This document shows positions 19,293-30,655 of a DNA stretch of 64,000 nucleotides, piece after piece. The DNA is taken from NCBI RefSeq assembly GCF_001423745.1, contig NZ_LMPC01000001.1, forward strand, positions 187,923 through 251,922, written 5' to 3'. The position numbers were made by a program, and so were the translations under genes. This DNA is from Arthrobacter sp. Leaf337 (GTDB lineage Bacteria > Actinomycetota > Actinomycetes > Actinomycetales > Micrococcaceae). Below the pieces are notes generated by a model. The model was not told where the DNA came from, searched no databases, and saw only the letters and a program-made list of their open reading frames with translations. Every line of letters begins with the position of its first letter. The first letter of the stretch is position 1.

Positions 19293-19770
19293 GGTTGCCG
19301 TCCTTCACGGGTTCGGGGTCGTTATAGATACGGAGGCGGGCCTTGCTGAATCCGTAGATCTCGGCCGCCTGCCAGAACACGACGGCGGTGACGGCGCCGA
19401 TCAGGAACCAGCGGGCGTGGAGCCATTCGGGTGCTCCGATAACGAAAAGCACCACGGCGAATCCCACAACTTTGACGAAGTAGGTGACAACAAAGACCCC
19501 GATGGCGCCGGAGGGATTGTTCCGTCCGACAAAATGGCCCACAAGGAGGCTAATTCCGAAGAACGCCATAACAAGGAGGCCGCCGAAAGTGCTAGAGAGC
19601 GCTCCCCCGCCGCCGTTGAGGATCGCGGCCGGTATTCCGGCGAGCACGAGGCCGGCCAGGGCCGCACCTGCGCTCAACTTCAGGAGCCCCAGCCACAGTG
19701 ACTTTGTGGGGCCGGAGACACCAACGGGTCCGTTACCGGATCTGTGTCCGGGTTCGGCGTTGGAGGTCAT
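19279..19770 (-). CDS. ATP synthase protein I-like membrane protein
   Basis: Protein of 163 aa with four hydrophobic helices (about 26-47, 58-78, 86-107, 117-137) and charged ends, the layout of AtpI-type proteins at the head of atp operons. Sequence similarity to a named family is weak by eye, so the call rests on topology and place. It is the first gene of the operon proper; wecA ends 107 bases upstream and a promoter candidate lies in that gap. Confidence 0.72.
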   Translation of the reverse strand: MTSNAEPGHRSGNGPVGVSGPTKSLWLGLLKLSAGAALAGLVLAGIPAAILNGGGGALSSTFGGLLVMAFFGISLLVGHFVGRNNPSGAIGVFVVTYFVKVVGFAVVLFVIGAPEWLHARWFLIGAVTAVVFWQAAEIYGFSKARLRIYNDPEPVKDGNHEQP

Positions 19771-19833
19771 CAGATCCCAATCGTCGTGTACTGCGGGCTG
19801 GCAAAGGAGGGTGCGGCGAAGAGCTGCACTGAA

Positions 19834-19863
19834 ATTCTACATGAGATAGAAATTATTCGGAAA
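19834..19863 (-). promoter_or_regulatory. Candidate promoter of the atp operon
   Basis: On the minus strand TTTCCG (19858-19863) and TAGAAT (19834-19839) are separated by 18 bases, in the most AT-rich patch of the wecA-atpI gap. It would give a leader of about 57 bases for the atpI-like gene. The -35 match is weak. Confidence 0.4.
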
Positions 19864-19877
19864 AGGGTGTCCAAGGC

Positions 19878-21038
19878 TCACTCCTGCCCCGCCGCTTCCG
19901 CCTCGGCCTCGTACTCCGCTTCCGACCGTGGCCCCGGTCCGGGTGCCTTGTCGCGAAGGTACGGCCATGCCGTGACCACGGCCATAACGGCGGCCGCTGC
20001 GACGTCCGCAGCCAGCACAAGCTGCCACGGGAAGATGGCGAAGGCCAGGCCCCCGAAGGCCAGCACACAGGTCCAGGCGTACATCAGGATGACGGAGGCG
20101 CGGTGGGAGTAGCCAATGTCCATCAGCTTGTGGTGCAGGTGTCCGCGGTCCGCGGACCAGGGCGAACGCCCCAGCGCCGTCCGCCGCACGACCGCCAGGC
20201 AGAGGTCCAGCAACGGCAGGAACAGCACCGCGAACGGCAGGAGGATGGGGATGATCGTCGGTATACCGTTGGCCCGGTCGTAGAGCCCGGAGGTGATCTG
20301 GCCCGTTGAGACAATGCCGGCGGAGGCCAGGAGGAGTCCGATCAGCATGGCGCCGGAGTCCCCCATGAAGATCTTCGAAGGAAACCAGTTGTGCGGCAGG
20401 AAGCCGGCGCAGCTTCCAACCACTACTGCGGTGAGCAGCGTGGCGAGATCCGAATAGTCGAGCAGGACTGCCGACCGGTGCACCCAGTAGGCAGTCAGGA
20501 AGAACGCCGCGCCGCCGATGATGGCCACGCCGGCGGCGAGCCCGTCCAGCCCGTCGATGAAGTTGAAGGCGTTCATGGTGGTGACGATCAGCCCGGCGGT
20601 GAGGACGATGCGGACGACCTCATTCTCAAGCAGGATCGGCTCGGGTATCAACGGCAGGATGCTCATCCTCACGCCCCAGATGGCCACCACCATGGCCGCA
20701 GCGCTCTGGCCGATCAGTTTCACCCACCACCGCAGGTCCAGGAGGTCATCGGCGAGACCCACGATGACGATCAGCGTGGCGCCGGCGAGGACCCCCCAGG
20801 GCGAGGCGTTGCCGCGGAAGATGTCCTTGACGAAGAAAGACTGGCTCGCAACGATCAGGGCCACCAGGAATCCCGCGTAAATGCCCAGGCCTCCCAGCCT
20901 GGAGACTTTGTGGGAGTGGGTGTCGCGGCTGCGGATCGGCGAGAAAAGCTCAAGCCTGTTGCCGATCAGCCGTGCACCCCAGGTGGCGGCGAAGGATACG
21001 CCTGCGGCCGTCAGCATCATCAGCAGGTACATGATCAT
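19878..21038 (-). CDS. wecA: WecA/MraY-family undecaprenyl-phosphate GlcNAc-1-phosphate transferase
   Basis: Polytopic protein of 386 aa (about ten or eleven helices). Diagnostic motifs are the Mg2+-site pair in VGLADDLLDLRWW (Asp97-Asp98), NAFNFIDGLDGLAAG (about 156-170) and GHLHHKLMDIGYSHR near the C-terminus, which marks the WecA rather than MraY branch. The enzyme loads a sugar-1-phosphate onto polyprenyl phosphate, starting cell-wall glycan or arabinogalactan-type linkage synthesis. The tail after about 365 is a charged Glu/Ala segment. Conserved position upstream of the atp operon is shared with mycobacteria. Confidence 0.93.
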   Translation of the reverse strand: MIMYLLMMLTAAGVSFAATWGARLIGNRLELFSPIRSRDTHSHKVSRLGGLGIYAGFLVALIVASQSFFVKDIFRGNASPWGVLAGATLIVIVGLADDLLDLRWWVKLIGQSAAAMVVAIWGVRMSILPLIPEPILLENEVVRIVLTAGLIVTTMNAFNFIDGLDGLAAGVAIIGGAAFFLTAYWVHRSAVLLDYSDLATLLTAVVVGSCAGFLPHNWFPSKIFMGDSGAMLIGLLLASAGIVSTGQITSGLYDRANGIPTIIPILLPFAVLFLPLLDLCLAVVRRTALGRSPWSADRGHLHHKLMDIGYSHRASVILMYAWTCVLAFGGLAFAIFPWQLVLAADVAAAAVMAVVTAWPYLRDKAPGPGPRSEAEYEAEAEAAGQE

Positions 21039-21334
21039 GGGGAAGCCACCTTCCCCGCGCTGTTGACGGAACCAACCCTCGACAGTGTGTATCCCTGCTG
21101 CCCGGTCAGTGCCCGGCGGCAGGGATAGCTAGGGTTCGATTGCTGTGGAACTGACTTTCGATAAATGAAACTTCTCCGTCGCCGTGCGCGCGGCAGGCAG
21201 TGCTTGGTGCCTGACAGGGCTGTATTACAGTGGACTCTAGTCAAGATACTAATGCCAACGGCTGGCTGGCTTCGCGTCACACGGCCCATTGCCGGCGGGA
21301 AATCCACCGGCGGCCGTGTTGAAAGGAACCAGCG

Positions 21335-22231
21335 ATGTCCCCCTCGGTTGCAGTTGCCGCCGTGACGTTTGACCGTCCCCGCGAGCTCGCCGTCCTGCTG
21401 AATGCCATCAACCGGCAGAGCTCTCCGGTCCATTCCATTTGCCTCGTGGACAGCGGCACCGTGCCCGCCAAAGAGGTGGCGGACCAGCACGCCAACGTGG
21501 ACTACGTCCGGTCGGAAGCGAACCTTGGCGGCGCCGGCGGATTCTCCCTGGCCATCCTGAAGGCGGTTGCCAGCGGCGCTGACTGGATCTGGATGATGGA
21601 CGACGACGCCGAGCCCGGGGACCCGGAGTGCCTCGCCACGCTGCTCCGGGAAGCCGAAGCGCGCGGCCTGGATGCCGTGGTCCCGCTGGTTGCCGCGCCG
21701 GGCCACCCGGACCGGCTGTCCTTTTTCTTCCGCCTCGACGGCAAAGTAACGCACGACCGTGCGGAAGTGGAGAAGCTCGGTTTCCTGCCCGACGACGGCC
21801 ACTTCTTCAACGGAGCGCTGATCCGTTCGGACGTCTTCTTCAAAGTGGGCCTGCCCGACATGCGGCTTTTCATCCGCGGCGACGAGGTGGACTTCACCAT
21901 CAGGCTCCGGAAGGCGGGCATCCGCTTTGGCACGGTGACCACCACCGCCATCACGCATCCGCACGCTTTTGCCGAGACACAGCACGTTTTCGGCGCCAGA
22001 TGGCACGTGATTGTTCCCGAGACGGCGTTCAAGCGCTACTACTACTACCGGAACCGCGGCTACCTGATCCGCCGCCACTTCCGGGCGAAGTCGCTGGTGG
22101 CGGACGTTGGCGGCTATCTCGGCTACTTCCTGCGACGCGGCGACTTCCGCGGCCTGGCGGATTGGTTCCGGGCGTTTTCCACCGGTCTCCGCGGCAAGGG
22201 CTTCGGTCCCCTGAAGGACCAGAAGTTCTAG
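21335..22231 (+). CDS. GT2 glycosyltransferase, GlfT1-like (galactofuranosyltransferase type)
   Basis: Protein of 298 aa. NLGGAGGF (63-70), ADWIWMMDDD (82-91, the metal-binding DDD of GT-A enzymes), FNGALIR and DMRLFIRGDEVDF closely follow the pattern of mycobacterial GlfT1, which adds the first galactofuranose units to the lipid-linked linker. Here the polymer could equally be another cell-wall glycan. AAAGGAA lies just before the ATG. It is the only plus-strand gene in a 24-kb run of minus-strand genes, sitting between wecA and the TagA-type gene and ending 18 bases from the latter. Confidence 0.85.
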   Translation: MSPSVAVAAVTFDRPRELAVLLNAINRQSSPVHSICLVDSGTVPAKEVADQHANVDYVRSEANLGGAGGFSLAILKAVASGADWIWMMDDDAEPGDPECLATLLREAEARGLDAVVPLVAAPGHPDRLSFFFRLDGKVTHDRAEVEKLGFLPDDGHFFNGALIRSDVFFKVGLPDMRLFIRGDEVDFTIRLRKAGIRFGTVTTTAITHPHAFAETQHVFGARWHVIVPETAFKRYYYYRNRGYLIRRHFRAKSLVADVGGYLGYFLRRGDFRGLADWFRAFSTGLRGKGFGPLKDQKF

Positions 22232-22249
22232 CCTGGAGGACGGCGGGTC

Positions 22250-23008
22250 CTAGCCGTCCTGCCTGAGTCGTCTCCGGACCAGGAGGGCCAGCAGCACCCA
22301 CGGCTCACCGAAGACGCGATAGGCCACCCTGCGGGGATGCAGCATGAGCCGCCAGGCCCATTCCAGGCCCAGCCGTCCCAGCCAGCGCGGAGCAAGCTTC
22401 TGGATTCCGGCGATCTGTTCGATGGCACCGCCCACCGCGCAATACACGGCAGGGGGAAGGGAGTCCAGCCTCCGGCGGAGGACCATTTCCTGCAATGGCA
22501 TGCCGAGTCCCAGCAGCACCAGCTGCGGACGCAGCTCCTGCAGCCAGGCGACAGCTTCATTTTCAAGGGCGCCGTTCCAGCCTTCGCCCGGCATGCCGGC
22601 CACTTTCGCACCCGGCACGATCCCGGCCAGCCGCGTCACAGCCTTGGCGTTGGCTTCCGCTCCGGCGCCGAGCACGGCAATTCGCTCAAGGCCTTCCACA
22701 TTGCCGAGGGCAGGGATCCAGTCGGTGGAACCCAGACGGTAGTCCATGACGGGCCCGTCCGCATCCCCCGATCGTCCCCACAGCCACAGCACCGGGGCGC
22801 CGTCGAGCAGCACAACATCGCTGTTTTCGTAGAGGGCCCGGAATTCCGGATCGGAGTGGAAGAGCGTCACACTGTGCAGGTTGTGGCCTACCACCGTGCG
22901 GGTGCTGCCTTCGGCGACAAAGCGGTTGAGGGTGGCTGTCATCCCCTGAACTGTCAGTGGCGTCGCGTCGACACCGAGGACAGGGATGTGCTGCCGGGTG
23001 AGAATCAT
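22250..23008 (-). CDS. WecG/TagA/CpsF-family glycosyltransferase (GT26)
   Basis: Protein of 252 aa. HNLHSVTLFHSDPEF and VVLLDGAPVLW are the two family signatures, followed by LVLLGLGMPLQE and VGGAIEQIAG. Family members add N-acetylmannosamine or a similar sugar to polyprenyl-PP-GlcNAc, the product of WecA, in linker synthesis for teichoic acids or related polymers. The C-terminal RRVAYRVFGEPW plus hydrophobic end suggests membrane association. Start ATG overlaps the tsaC stop by 4 bases. Confidence 0.9.
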   Translation of the reverse strand: MILTRQHIPVLGVDATPLTVQGMTATLNRFVAEGSTRTVVGHNLHSVTLFHSDPEFRALYENSDVVLLDGAPVLWLWGRSGDADGPVMDYRLGSTDWIPALGNVEGLERIAVLGAGAEANAKAVTRLAGIVPGAKVAGMPGEGWNGALENEAVAWLQELRPQLVLLGLGMPLQEMVLRRRLDSLPPAVYCAVGGAIEQIAGIQKLAPRWLGRLGLEWAWRLMLHPRRVAYRVFGEPWVLLALLVRRRLRQDG

Positions 23009-23787
23009 TCGACGCCGGGTCCCGTCACGGATCCGTCCCCGGCTGCCGGTCCGGCTGGCCGGGCGTCAGCGGCCGGGACATCGGCAGTCCGGGCGTCAGC
23101 AGCCGGCACGTCGGCGGCATTGCCGTCAATGTCCAGAAGTCCGGGAACAACCTCGCGCAGTTTTTCGAGGGCGAGGGCACCCTGGCGCACCACCCTGAGG
23201 GGCAGTGCAGTGGCGTCGATAATGGTTGAGGGCAGGGCATCCATGTCCGTGCCGCCCTCCGGACGCAGTCCCCCCTCGAGGTAGACCTCAACGGATTCGG
23301 CGAGCTGGGTCAAGGCCTCGGCGGCCGTCCTGGCTGCCGGCTGGCCGGTGCGGTTTGCTGACGACACCGCGAGGGGCCCGGTCAGTGTCAACAGGTCCTG
23401 GGCGACGTCGTCGGCCGGCATCCGCAACGCCACGGTGCCCTTGGTCTCGCCCAGGTCCCAGTCGAGCGACGGCTGCGCATGGAAGATCATGGTGAGGCCG
23501 CCCGGCCAGAAGGCCTCGGCAAGCTTGCGTGCCTCTGCCGGGACGTCGGTTGCCAGCCCGTCCAGGGCGTTGAGCCGCGGAATGAGGACCGGCGGCGGCA
23601 TCTTCCGGCTGCGGCCCTTGGACGCCAGCAGCATATTGACAGCCTGGGGTGAGAACGCGTCAGCACCGATCCCGTACACCGTGTCGGTCGGGAATACCAC
23701 GCATTTGTGTTGGCGGATGGCCCGCTGGGCATTCTCCAGCCCTTCAGCCCGCTGGTCAGCTGCCGTGCAGTCGTAGGTTGTGGTCAC
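23005..23787 (-). CDS. tsaC: L-threonylcarbamoyladenylate synthase (TsaC/Sua5/YwlC family)
   Basis: Protein of 260 aa from a GTG start. The YrdC-like fold shows VVFPTDTVYGIGADAF near the N-terminus, the KGRSRKMPPPVL loop and AVSSANRTGQPAA. It makes threonylcarbamoyl-AMP from Thr, bicarbonate and ATP for the t6A37 tRNA modification. The fold ends near residue 215; beyond it lies a low-complexity tail with two copies of ADVPAADAR (225-233, 235-243). It overlaps the TagA-type gene and follows prmC with a 36-base gap. Confidence 0.94.
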   Translation of the reverse strand: MTTTYDCTAADQRAEGLENAQRAIRQHKCVVFPTDTVYGIGADAFSPQAVNMLLASKGRSRKMPPPVLIPRLNALDGLATDVPAEARKLAEAFWPGGLTMIFHAQPSLDWDLGETKGTVALRMPADDVAQDLLTLTGPLAVSSANRTGQPAARTAAEALTQLAESVEVYLEGGLRPEGGTDMDALPSTIIDATALPLRVVRQGALALEKLREVVPGLLDIDGNAADVPAADARTADVPAADARPAGPAAGDGSVTGPGVE

Positions 23788-23823
23788 TGGCCTATTCTTT
23801 CATCACTTCAGGGGCTGATCGGT

Positions 23824-24708
23824 TTAACGGTCCGACGGTGCGGCAAGGACTGCACTCGTGGCGCGCTCCTTGCCGTTGAGGTCCAGGTGCGTCATCACGT
23901 CGGACCAGAGGCCCGAGGTCTTCAGCATGGCTGCGATCCATGTTGCCTGGACTTCGGCGTGTTCCATAACGAAGTAGCCGCCGGAAACCAGCAGCCGGGC
24001 GGCGGACGCCGCTGCCGCCGTCGGAAGTTCCATGCCGTCCGCTCCCCCGCCGTACAGCGCTTCAGGCGGATCGTGCAAGGCCACTTCAGGTTCGTTGGGA
24101 ATCGCCTCAGCGGGAATGTACGGCGGATTTGAAACAACGACGTCGAACGTGCCGTTGAGTTCCGGCAGTGCGTCGCGGAGGTCTCCGCGGAGCAGCGTGA
24201 CGCCGAGCGGCCGAAGGTTGCGTTCGGCCCAGGCATGGGCAAATTCGCTGAACTCCACGGCGTAGACGTCCGCGCCGGGGACTTCGAGGGCGATGGAGCC
24301 GGCGATGGCTCCCGAGCCCGTGCCCAGGTCCACCACCTTGGCACGGCGCGTGCCTTGGGCCGGATCCTTGAGCCGGTCGATGACCAGCTGGACCACGGAC
24401 TCGGTCTCCGGCCGGGGAATGAAGACTCCGGGCCCCACGGCCAGCTGCAGGTAGCGGAAGTGGGCCACACCGGTAATGTGCTGCAGCGGCACCCGCTGTG
24501 CGCGTTCGGCCACCAGTTCGGCATAGCCGTCCGGCTCCGGAGACGAATCCGCCAGGAGCATGGCCCGCAGCCTACCCAGGCCGACGCCCAGGAGGTGGTC
24601 CGCCAGCAGCTCCGCATCCACGCGAGGGCTGGGAACCCCGGCGTCGCGAAGGATGGCGGTCGCCTCGCGGACGGCTTCCGCCAGGCTCAGCCCTGTTCCG
24701 AGTGTCAT
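23824..24708 (-). CDS. prmC: Release factor glutamine methyltransferase PrmC (HemK)
   Basis: Protein of 294 aa. The N-terminal helical domain is followed by a SAM-binding fold: VVDLGTGSGAIAGSIA (motif I), then VVSNPPYIPAEA, the NPPY motif that holds the glutamine substrate. PrmC methylates the GGQ glutamine of release factors. It lies 18 bases downstream of prfA, its substrate's gene. Confidence 0.96.
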   Translation of the reverse strand: MTLGTGLSLAEAVREATAILRDAGVPSPRVDAELLADHLLGVGLGRLRAMLLADSSPEPDGYAELVAERAQRVPLQHITGVAHFRYLQLAVGPGVFIPRPETESVVQLVIDRLKDPAQGTRRAKVVDLGTGSGAIAGSIALEVPGADVYAVEFSEFAHAWAERNLRPLGVTLLRGDLRDALPELNGTFDVVVSNPPYIPAEAIPNEPEVALHDPPEALYGGGADGMELPTAAAASAARLLVSGGYFVMEHAEVQATWIAAMLKTSGLWSDVMTHLDLNGKERATSAVLAAPSDR

Positions 24709-24726
24709 CGTGCGTGCCGCCGAAGC

Positions 24727-25800
24727 CTATTCGCCGATGGCGTCCAGGCGGGCCTGTTCGTCCATCTCGATGGCCGACTGGATCACGGGCTCCAGGTCGC
24801 CGTTCATGACCTGGTCCAGGTTGTAGGCCTTGTAACCGGTCCGGTGGTCCGCGATGCGGTTTTCCGGGTAGTTGTAGGTGCGGATGCGCTCGGAACGGTC
24901 CATGGTGCGGATCTGGGACTTGCGCTGGGCCGAGTTCTCGGCGTCGATCTGTTCCTGCTGGTGCGCCAGGATGCGGGCCCGAAGCACGCGCATGCCGGCT
25001 TCACGGTTTTGCAGCTGGGACTTCTCGTTCTGCATGGCCACCACGATCCCGGTGGGAAGGTGGGTGATGCGGACCGCGGAGTCGGTGGTGTTGACCGACT
25101 GGCCGCCCGGCCCTGAGGACCGGTAGACGTCGATCTTGAGGTCATTCTGGTTGATCTCGAGCTCTTCGGGCTCGTCAACTTCGGGAAGCACCAGCACGCC
25201 GGCGGCCGAGGTGTGGATCCGGCCCTGGGATTCCGTCACGGGGACACGCTGCACACGGTGCACGCCGCCTTCGAACTTAAGCCGCGCGTAAACGCCCTCG
25301 GCGGGATCGTTCGAGCTGCCCTTGACGGCCATCTGGACGTCCTTGTAGCCGCCCAGGTCCGATTCTGTGGCCGAAATGAGTTCGGTCTTCCAGCCTCGTG
25401 ATTCCGCGTAGCGGGTGTACATGCGCAGCAGGTCCGCAGCGAACAGCGCGGCCTCGTCGCCGCCTTCGCCGCCCTTGACCTCGAGAATCACGTTGCGTGC
25501 ATCGTCCGGGTCCCGCGGGATCAGGAGCCGGCGCAATTTGGCGGCCGCGGTCTCCAGCGAAGCCTCCAGCTCGGGCACCTCCGCGGCAAACTCGGGGTCC
25601 TCGTCCGCCATTTCCTTGGCAGCCGCGAGGTCATCACGGATGGCCTCCCAGCGGTGGTAGGCCTCAACAATGCCATTCAACTGAGCAGACCGCCGCCCCA
25701 GCTTCCGGGCAAGCCGCTGGTCAGCATAAACAGCGGGATCCCCCAGCTGTGCCTGGATGGCATCATGCTCATCAAGCAGGCCCTGTACGGACTCAAACAT
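24727..25800 (-). CDS. prfA: Peptide chain release factor 1
   Basis: Protein of 357 aa. The stop-codon reading loop is [14 protein letters not shown], with PVT where E. coli RF1 has PAT, and the catalytic loop is [16 protein letters not shown]. It terminates translation at UAA and UAG. ATG 25800 was chosen since it aligns with the family N-terminus ([13 protein letters not shown]) and AAAGAGG lies upstream. Confidence 0.97.
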   Translation of the reverse strand: MFESVQGLLDEHDAIQAQLGDPAVYADQRLARKLGRRSAQLNGIVEAYHRWEAIRDDLAAAKEMADEDPEFAAEVPELEASLETAAAKLRRLLIPRDPDDARNVILEVKGGEGGDEAALFAADLLRMYTRYAESRGWKTELISATESDLGGYKDVQMAVKGSSNDPAEGVYARLKFEGGVHRVQRVPVTESQGRIHTSAAGVLVLPEVDEPEELEINQNDLKIDVYRSSGPGGQSVNTTDSAVRITHLPTGIVVAMQNEKSQLQNREAGMRVLRARILAHQQEQIDAENSAQRKSQIRTMDRSERIRTYNYPENRIADHRTGYKAYNLDQVMNGDLEPVIQSAIEMDEQARLDAIGE

Positions 25801-25900
25801 TTTCAAAACCTCTTTCGACTTGTACAAGTCTAATGACTGCCATGCGGAGACTGACCGCACGTCCGGGCGCTAGCCCGCATTTGGTGAGATAACTGCATGG

Positions 25901-26011
25901 CGTTCGGATTTTGCCGCCCCGGGAGTGGCATCGGGCCTGCCGGAGCCGGGCGGCGAACGATCGAAGATCGAAGCCGCCCAGCGTAGGGGCGGGGGCGGCA
26001 AAATCCGAACG
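25901..26011. repeat. Nested inverted-repeat element between rho and prfA
   Basis: Perfect 20-bp inverted arms (25901-25920 and 25992-26011) enclose a second pair of 7-bp arms GGGCGGC/GCCGCCC (25948-25954, 25973-25979). Between the inner arms lies GATCGAA repeated directly twice. The structure is not needed for termination, because a separate hairpin follows rho. It resembles a small non-coding dispersed element (REP/MITE-like), but no terminal target duplication is obvious. Confidence 0.75.
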
Positions 26012-26013
26012 AC

Positions 26014-26047
26014 AAAGGCGGGGCCGGCAAAATGCGTCGGCCCCGCC
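26014..26047 (-). terminator. Hairpin downstream of rho
   Basis: On the minus strand a 10-bp GC-rich stem (26038-26047 with 26017-26026) and 11-base loop, 10 bases after the rho stop, are followed by TTTGTC. The T-run is short, so termination may be partial. Confidence 0.6.
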
Positions 26048-26057
26048 CCTGGTGAAA

Positions 26058-28235
<2,178 letters not shown>

Positions 28236-28559
28236 GAAGGATCCTTCCCCCTCGACGGCGTCCAGACTGGGAGCTGGACGCGATGATTTGATCTGGGCTG
28301 CAGTTCAGATCTGCAGCCGGATTTCGGCCTTGCCGGATGGAATTCGGCCAGCAGGGCCGGATACTGATACGCCTCGAACATTCCAGGAAGAGAACGGAAT
28401 GGCGGACTGACGGTTCAGGGGTGCAGAGCGATTCTGCAGATTCCTGCGACAGACCAAAGCAGGCGGCACCGGAGACTATTGCGCAGTTGAAGTTCAGAGC
28501 AGCAAACGATTAGACAGGCGCCATGGCCAACATCGGGTTCGTTTTGACTGCCTGCGGGA
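28236..28559 (-). promoter_or_regulatory. rho leader/intergenic region, 324 bases
   Basis: There is no gene here. A long untranslated leader upstream of rho fits the autoregulation of rho known in other bacteria, but I see no defined attenuator. A short inverted repeat CTGCAG with CTGCAG flanks GATCTGAA at about 28300-28316. No intrinsic terminator is visible after thrB, so read-through from the threonine operon into rho is possible. Confidence 0.45.
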
Positions 28560-29546
28560 TTACCGCCGGTGCACTCCCACTTTAGCACCTTCAACGTCCA
28601 CCGCCAGCTTCATCACACGCCATCCGACATCCGGCGTGTTGGCCCGGGTGTAGGCCTCGATGAAACCCACCACTGCGGCTGCCTCTTCTTCCCCGTTGGC
28701 GAGCACCAGGACAGTTGGCCCGGCGCCGGATACAACGGCAGCGTGTCCTGCATAGCGCAGCGCACGGATCAGGTCCGCGCTGGGGCGCATGGCCTCCGCG
28801 CGATAGCTCTGGTGGAGGTAGTCCTCCGTGCCGGCGAGCAGGAATTCCGGCTTGCTGGTGAGGGCATGGATGAGCAGCGCGGCCCGGCCGGAGTTCATGG
28901 CGGCAGCATGATGGCCCACCGATGCCGGCAGGAGTGCGCGTGCCGCTTCGGTGGACAGCTCATAGTCAGGTACGGCGACGACTGGAATCACCGAATCCGA
29001 CACCGTGGCGCAGGTGCTGCTGTACTGGTCACTGTCCTGCCATGACAGCGCCAGACCGCCGAATATGGCCGGTGCCACGTTGTCAGGATGGCCTTCCATT
29101 TCGCTGGTCAGCTGCAGGATCCAGTCCTTGCCGCGGCGGGACGGCTCCGGCACGAGCGCATTCGCGGCCGTAACCGCGGCCACCACGGCCGAGGCCGAAG
29201 AACCTAGGCCGCGTCCGTGGGGGTTGACGTTGTCGGCCGTGATCTTCAGGCCCTGATGCCGGAAGCCCAGCCGGTGCAGGGCCTCGGTGATGGCCTTGAC
29301 CACCAGGTGGCTCGCGTCGCGCGGAAGCGTCTCCGCACCCTCGCCGCTCAGTTCGAACTCGAGCTCGCCGCTGCCCAGGGTTTCAACGGTCAGCGTGTCG
29401 TGCAGCGAGAGTGCGAGTCCCAGGCTGTCATAGCCGGGGCCGAGGTTGGCGCTGGTGGCGGGCACGCGGATGGTCACCAGCTGCCCGGCCGGAACCGCCG
29501 GCGCGCCGGCAGCTGACTCAGCCGGGACGGTGAGGGTGGTTTCCAA
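28560..29546 (-). CDS. thrB: Homoserine kinase (TTG start)
   Basis: Protein of 328 aa, GHMP kinase family: RVPATSANLGPGYDSLGLAL at the N-terminus, the ATP-binding GRGLGSSASAVVAA motif, and VSGAGPTVLVLA near the end. It phosphorylates homoserine for threonine synthesis. The likely start is TTG 29546, two bases after the thrC stop and about 10 bases after GGAAGA; no ATG or GTG lies in a suitable place, though GTG in VTIRVPATS is possible. It is the last gene of the argS-lysA-hom-thrC-thrB operon. Confidence 0.93.
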   Translation of the reverse strand: METTLTVPAESAAGAPAVPAGQLVTIRVPATSANLGPGYDSLGLALSLHDTLTVETLGSGELEFELSGEGAETLPRDASHLVVKAITEALHRLGFRHQGLKITADNVNPHGRGLGSSASAVVAAVTAANALVPEPSRRGKDWILQLTSEMEGHPDNVAPAIFGGLALSWQDSDQYSSTCATVSDSVIPVVAVPDYELSTEAARALLPASVGHHAAAMNSGRAALLIHALTSKPEFLLAGTEDYLHQSYRAEAMRPSADLIRALRYAGHAAVVSGAGPTVLVLANGEEEAAAVVGFIEAYTRANTPDVGWRVMKLAVDVEGAKVGVHRR

Positions 29547-29548
29547 GG

Positions 29549-30655
29549 CTATTTTTCTTCCAGGCCAAGTTCGGCAGCCACGGTGACCACGTCGTTGGAC
29601 ACCTTGACGGGCTGGACTTCGCTGCCGTCTTCGGTGCGCAGCGCCCACTGCGGGTCCTTCAGGCCATGGCCGGTCACGGTGATCACGATAATCTTGCCGG
29701 TGGGAACCTGCCCCGCGGCGTGCTTCTTGATCAGGCCCGCGACGCCTGCGGCGGAACCGGGTTCCACGAAGACGCCCTCCTTGGCGGAAAGCCAGCGGTG
29801 CGCCGCGAGGATCTCATCGTCCGTCACGGCGTCGATGAATCCGCCGGACTCGTCACGGGCGGCGATGGCACCGTCCCAGGAGGCCGGGTTTCCGATCCGG
29901 ATTGCCGTGGCGATGGTGTCCGGCTCCGTGATGGGGTGGCCCGCGACGAACGGCGCAGCGCCGGCGGCCTGGAAGCCCCACATCTGCGGGGTCCTGGTGG
30001 ACACGGCGGGCAGCGTGCCGGCGGTCTCGGACTCGAACGGGGCGGAGTACTCCTTGTAGCCCTTCCAGTACGCGGTGATGTTACCGGCATTGCCTACCGG
30101 GAGGACGTGGATGTCCGGGGCGTCGCCGAGCGCATCCACAACTTCGAAGGCACCGGTTTTCTGCCCCTGGATCCTGGCCGGGTTGACAGAGTTCACCAGG
30201 AACACGGGGTAGGACTCCCCCAGCTTCCGGGCGATGTCGAGGCAGTTGTCGAAGTTCCCGTCCACCTGCAGGAGGGTGGCGCCGTGGGCGATCGCCTGGC
30301 TCAGCTTGCCCATGGAGATCTTGCCCTCCGGCACCAGCACGGCGCACTGGAGGCCGGCTGCCGTGGCGTAGGCCGCTGCGGACGCTGACGTGTTGCCGGT
30401 GGAGGCGCACACCACTGCCTTGGCACCCGAGGCCACTGCGGCCGTCATGGCCATAGTCATGCCCCGGTCCTTGAAGGAGCCGGTGGGGTTCATGCCTTCG
30501 ACCTTCAGGTACACGGTGGACCCGGTCAGCTCGGAGAGCTTCTGCGCGTGGACCAGCGGCGTACCGCCCTCACCGAGGGTAATGACCTTCGTGCTTTCCG
30601 TTACGGGCAAACGATCAGCGTATTCGCGGATGACACCGCGCCATTGGTGAGCCAC
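29549..30655 (-). CDS. thrC: Threonine synthase
   Basis: Protein of 368 aa, fold-type II PLP enzyme. The PLP-lysine motif is [14 protein letters not shown], with the phosphate-binding [15 protein letters not shown] and serine-rich [14 protein letters not shown]. It converts phosphohomoserine to threonine. GTG start directly abuts the hom stop (TAAGTG), with GAAGGAG just upstream inside hom. It belongs to the short, SAM-insensitive class. Confidence 0.96.
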   Translation of the reverse strand: MAHQWRGVIREYADRLPVTESTKVITLGEGGTPLVHAQKLSELTGSTVYLKVEGMNPTGSFKDRGMTMAMTAAVASGAKAVVCASTGNTSASAAAYATAAGLQCAVLVPEGKISMGKLSQAIAHGATLLQVDGNFDNCLDIARKLGESYPVFLVNSVNPARIQGQKTGAFEVVDALGDAPDIHVLPVGNAGNITAYWKGYKEYSAPFESETAGTLPAVSTRTPQMWGFQAAGAAPFVAGHPITEPDTIATAIRIGNPASWDGAIAARDESGGFIDAVTDDEILAAHRWLSAKEGVFVEPGSAAGVAGLIKKHAAGQVPTGKIIVITVTGHGLKDPQWALRTEDGSEVQPVKVSNDVVTVAAELGLEEK

